Source: Candidatus Omnitrophota bacterium
Lineage (GTDB): Bacteria > Omnitrophota > Gorgyraeia > Gygaellales > Profunditerraquicolaceae
Direction: 5' to 3'
Length of the DNA: 7,534 bases
Assembly: GCA_020063525.1 (NCBI GenBank)
Contig: JAGUUJ010000128.1
Coordinates: forward strand, 1-7,534
The translations under genes were made by a program, and so were the position numbers. The notes below the pieces were generated by a model. The model was given only the letters and a program-made list of their open reading frames with translations. It had not been told where the DNA came from and did no database searches. Shown in pieces: positions 5,129-7,534 of the stretch; the first letter of the stretch is position 1, and each line of letters opens with the position of its first letter.

Positions 5129-7333
5129 ATGGAAGAATCTAATGCCTTGGTCCTAGAGATATTAAGGCAAGATAGCATGCTTGCCATGAGCGCTTTTGAA
5201 CAGAAGGAGCTTGCCCAAACCATAAGGCACTATAGCCAATTGTCTGTAGCGTTTGCGGAAATAAATAAATTATGCCAGGAAGTAATATCTATATTAAACA
5301 AGGCGAGTGAAAAAGGCGCTTCCATTTCCGATTATATAGATAGTCTTAAGAAAACAGGTCAGATGCTCTGGGACCATTTGCTTACGCGGTCAGTTAAAGA
5401 TAGATTAAAGACAACCATAATTAAAGATTTAGTTCTCTCCTTAGATGAAGAATTGATCAATATTCCCTGGGAGCTCTTGTATGACGGTAATGAATTTTTA
5501 TGCCTTAAATTTAATTTGGGCAGGCTAGTAAGGACTAAAGAGCAGATAAGCCCGCCGCAATATCGTAGTTTAACCACTACTCCTAAAATGTTGATACTGG
5601 CTAATCCCACTAATGACCTGAAATCCGCTTACCTTGAAGGCGTATATATAAAAAATCAGTTTGACCGCAAAAGAAATGAGCTCGGCATTGATTTTAAATC
5701 TACCTGTATTGATACTCTGTATGTAAAGAAGAACCTGCGCGATTACGATATTGTGCATTTTGCCGGCCACTGCGAATACGATACAGATAATCCCAAGAAT
5801 ACAGGCTGGGTGTTAAGTGACGGGAGATTTACCACGACAGATATCCTTGCTTTAGGCGAGAGCCTGCATTTTCCTATCTTAATCTTTTCTAATGCCTGTC
5901 ATTCCGCTAAGGCCATAGCTGAAACAATGACTCCAGATTACCAGGAGAAAAACTACAGTCTTGCATCAGCATTTCTGTTTTCCGGTGTCAGGCATTATAT
6001 CGGCACGATATGGAAGATAGAAGACCCGGTGAGTCTCGTATTTGCCAAGGAATTCTATACCCAGTTAATTAAAGGAAATTCAGTGGGCGCATGCATGCGC
6101 CTGGCGCGCGTAAGATTAATTAAGGAATACGGTATCACCGCTATATCTTGGGCAAGCTACCTTTTTTACGGAAACCCGAATTTTATATTATTCAGGCCTA
6201 AATCGAGGCCTCAAGCATTAAAATTCAAGAGAGACCTTTCTTTATATAAAAAGCAGATGGTAAGGCTTGCTTCGGCAGCTTTTATTATATCCATAATTAT
6301 ATATCTATATATATGGTTACCGACCAGAAACCCTACTACCTATTTTTCGTTTCTTAAATCGAAGAAATTGTTTCTTAAGGGTAATAATCAAGAAGTTATC
6401 CTGCTTTGTAACCAAATTATAAAAAAGGATCCTGCGTTTCTCGCGGCATATCCGTTAATCGCAGATACCTATCAGAGGATAGGCGACAGGGAGGATGCCT
6501 TAAGATACTATTTTAACTATGCCCTTAGTAGTGAAAAGAAACACGATAAAAAGCACCTCTCTTGCGCTTATATCGGGATTGCCTGGGTTTATCATCAACA
6601 GGGAGAATATCCTAAAGCATTTGATTTTTATAACAAGGCAATCGGGTTAAGTAAAGAAAACCGCGACAGATTAAATGAAGCAGCTGCTCTTCGGAAATTA
6701 GCAGTTTGGTATATGGACAAGGAAGACCAGGATAAGGCATTAGAATTACTCATGAAAAGTTCCGAGATTAACCGGGAAAGGCAGCAGGTATACGAACACA
6801 GATATAATTTAGCCTGCGATTATTTCGATATGGGGCTGGTATTTACCAACAAGAATGATTTTACGGCAGCCAAAGAATTCTATAACAAGAGCCGCAGGCT
6901 CTTTGAGAAATTAAAGCTAAAGAACGAGCTGAGCGATTATTATTTTAATCTGGGAGAGATATATATTTTCGAGAAACAATATCAGAAAGCCCTGGATCAT
7001 TATACACGGGGTTTAAAGATAGATGAGTTTCAGGATAATAAACCGAGCCTTGCCAGCGATTATAATATGCTCGGAGAACTATATGTAGAAATGGATGATT
7101 TAGACAAAGCAGAGAGATTCTTTGAGCAATCAATTGTAATTGCCAAACAGATAAATGCCCGTCCGGAATTAGCCGCTGCATATTATAACTTAGGGCTCTT
7201 ATATAAAAAGAGAGGCCAGAGAAATAAAGCCCGAGATTATCTTAGGCAAGCGCAGGATATCTATCGATTGATTGATACTTCTGATTATCAAGAAATTAAA
7301 CAAGAACTTTTAAGTTTAGACACCCAAGAGTAA
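5129..7333 (+). CDS. membrane-anchored CHAT protease with C-terminal TPR domain, 734 aa
   Basis: CHAT domains are caspase-like cysteine peptidases. After a helical N-terminus (1-80), the CHAT domain spans about 80-355. It shows the entry motif INIPWELLYDGNEFLCLK and GRLVR, then DIVHFAGHCEYD with catalytic His214, and LIFSNACHSAKA with catalytic Cys257. It ends with SWASYLFYGNPNFILF. The dyad is intact. A single hydrophobic helix (about 380-397) follows a Lys/Arg-rich stretch, so by the positive-inside rule the CHAT domain is cytosolic and the rest exported; this topology is inference. From about 405 there are roughly eight TPRs, with clear ones starting near 438, 477, 514, 557, 600, 640 and 680. 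Typical CHAT-TPR proteins place the TPRs first, so the order here is reversed. It follows the anti-sigma gene by 6 nt. The likely role is signal-triggered cleavage of the anti-sigma factor, or of another substrate. Confidence 0.9.
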   Translation: MEESNALVLEILRQDSMLAMSAFEQKELAQTIRHYSQLSVAFAEINKLCQEVISILNKASEKGASISDYIDSLKKTGQMLWDHLLTRSVKDRLKTTIIKDLVLSLDEELINIPWELLYDGNEFLCLKFNLGRLVRTKEQISPPQYRSLTTTPKMLILANPTNDLKSAYLEGVYIKNQFDRKRNELGIDFKSTCIDTLYVKKNLRDYDIVHFAGHCEYDTDNPKNTGWVLSDGRFTTTDILALGESLHFPILIFSNACHSAKAIAETMTPDYQEKNYSLASAFLFSGVRHYIGTIWKIEDPVSLVFAKEFYTQLIKGNSVGACMRLARVRLIKEYGITAISWASYLFYGNPNFILFRPKSRPQALKFKRDLSLYKKQMVRLASAAFIISIIIYLYIWLPTRNPTTYFSFLKSKKLFLKGNNQEVILLCNQIIKKDPAFLAAYPLIADTYQRIGDREDALRYYFNYALSSEKKHDKKHLSCAYIGIAWVYHQQGEYPKAFDFYNKAIGLSKENRDRLNEAAALRKLAVWYMDKEDQDKALELLMKSSEINRERQQVYEHRYNLACDYFDMGLVFTNKNDFTAAKEFYNKSRRLFEKLKLKNELSDYYFNLGEIYIFEKQYQKALDHYTRGLKIDEFQDNKPSLASDYNMLGELYVEMDDLDKAERFFEQSIVIAKQINARPELAAAYYNLGLLYKKRGQRNKARDYLRQAQDIYRLIDTSDYQEIKQELLSLDTQE

Positions 7334-7340
7334 AGTAAAG

Positions 7341-7508
7341 AGGGACAGGCACTGACCCAATCGGGGGACATCTTTGAATCCAATCGGAAGTCGTTTCTTC
7401 TATCAATCGGAAAGGTGTCCCCGCAGAGGATTAGCTATTACCTTAAAATGGGGACAGCCTTCGCTTTGATTCAGGGACACCCTTAGCTTTGGTTACAAAG
7501 ACGTCCCT
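7341..7508. repeat. gene-less inverted repeat pair, REPIN/MITE-like relative of the RAYT element
   Basis: The left half (7341-7422) has a half unit starting AGGGACAGGC and a full unit. Its 7361-7390 matches 3036-3065 at 28 of 30 positions, and 7404-7422 matches 3056-3074 at 18 of 19. The unit is expanded by a repeated CAATCGGAA around a 13-nt insert (7391-7403). The right half (7450-7508), opposite in orientation, has a half unit starting GGGGACAGCCTT and a full 36-bp unit (7473-7508) ending AAAGACGTCCCT. Only 27 nt (7423-7449) separate the halves, so the layout mirrors the RAYT element with its gene removed. It starts 7 nt after the CHAT stop, and as RNA it could form a long hairpin acting as a 3' end for that operon. 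Confidence 0.8.
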
Positions 7509-7527
7509 AATAACTAAAGGGATATTT

Positions 7528-7534
7528 ATGAAGA
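7528..7534 (+). CDS. possible start of a downstream gene (partial)
   Basis: ATGAAGA at the window edge is preceded by AAAGGGA (7516-7522) at 5 nt spacing, a reasonable ribosome binding site. Only two codons are visible, so nothing can be said about the product. It begins 19 nt after the repeat pair, in the same orientation as the CHAT gene. Confidence 0.4.

Overview
The window reads as chromosomal DNA from an anaerobic, Gram-negative-type bacterium of moderate to low GC. The repeat style, the K+-dependent pyrophosphatase and the CHAT/ECF gene content would suit an uncultivated lineage such as Omnitrophota. That placement is an inference from general look only; no rRNA or other phylogenetic marker is present.

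Left part (1-3014): the window opens in the 3' end of an ornithine cyclodeaminase / alanine dehydrogenase family gene whose visible frame carries a TGA stop at 10-12. A good sigma70-type promoter (327-355) and a small leader hairpin (397-413) follow. They precede a divergent, stand-alone GroES-like gene and, 38 nt further, hppA, a K+-dependent membrane pyrophosphatase that is probably a Na+ pump.

Middle (3016-3708): a RAYT-type HUH transposase gene on the minus strand lies between inverted clusters of 36-bp repeat units. Each unit is built as 12 conserved + 12 variable + 12 conserved bases. A gene-less version of the same arrangement lies at 7341-7508, directly after the last gene, and resembles a non-autonomous REPIN/MITE derivative.

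Right part (3739-7333): three co-oriented genes form what I consider the main discovery. They encode an ECF-like sigma factor, a soluble zinc-finger (ZAS-type) anti-sigma factor with an extra beta-rich C-terminal domain, and a 734-aa protein with an intact CHAT (caspase-like) protease domain, one transmembrane helix and about eight TPRs. The inferred circuit is that a signal sensed by the TPR half activates the CHAT protease, which cleaves the anti-sigma factor and frees the sigma factor. This resembles in logic the type III-E CRISPR Csx29/Csx30/RpoE cascade, but no CRISPR component is present and the CHAT-TPR order is reversed.

A bipartite motif, TGTTAGA, 12 nt, then TTACGTCTATTA, occurs with identical spacing just upstream of the anti-sigma gene and of the RAYT gene. 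It has ECF-promoter geometry with a CGTC-type -10. It may be the promoter read by this sigma factor, which would tie the mobile element to the same regulon. The sigma gene itself has an extended -10 promoter placed so close to its ATG that its mRNA is probably leaderless.

The window ends at a probable start codon of a further gene (7528).
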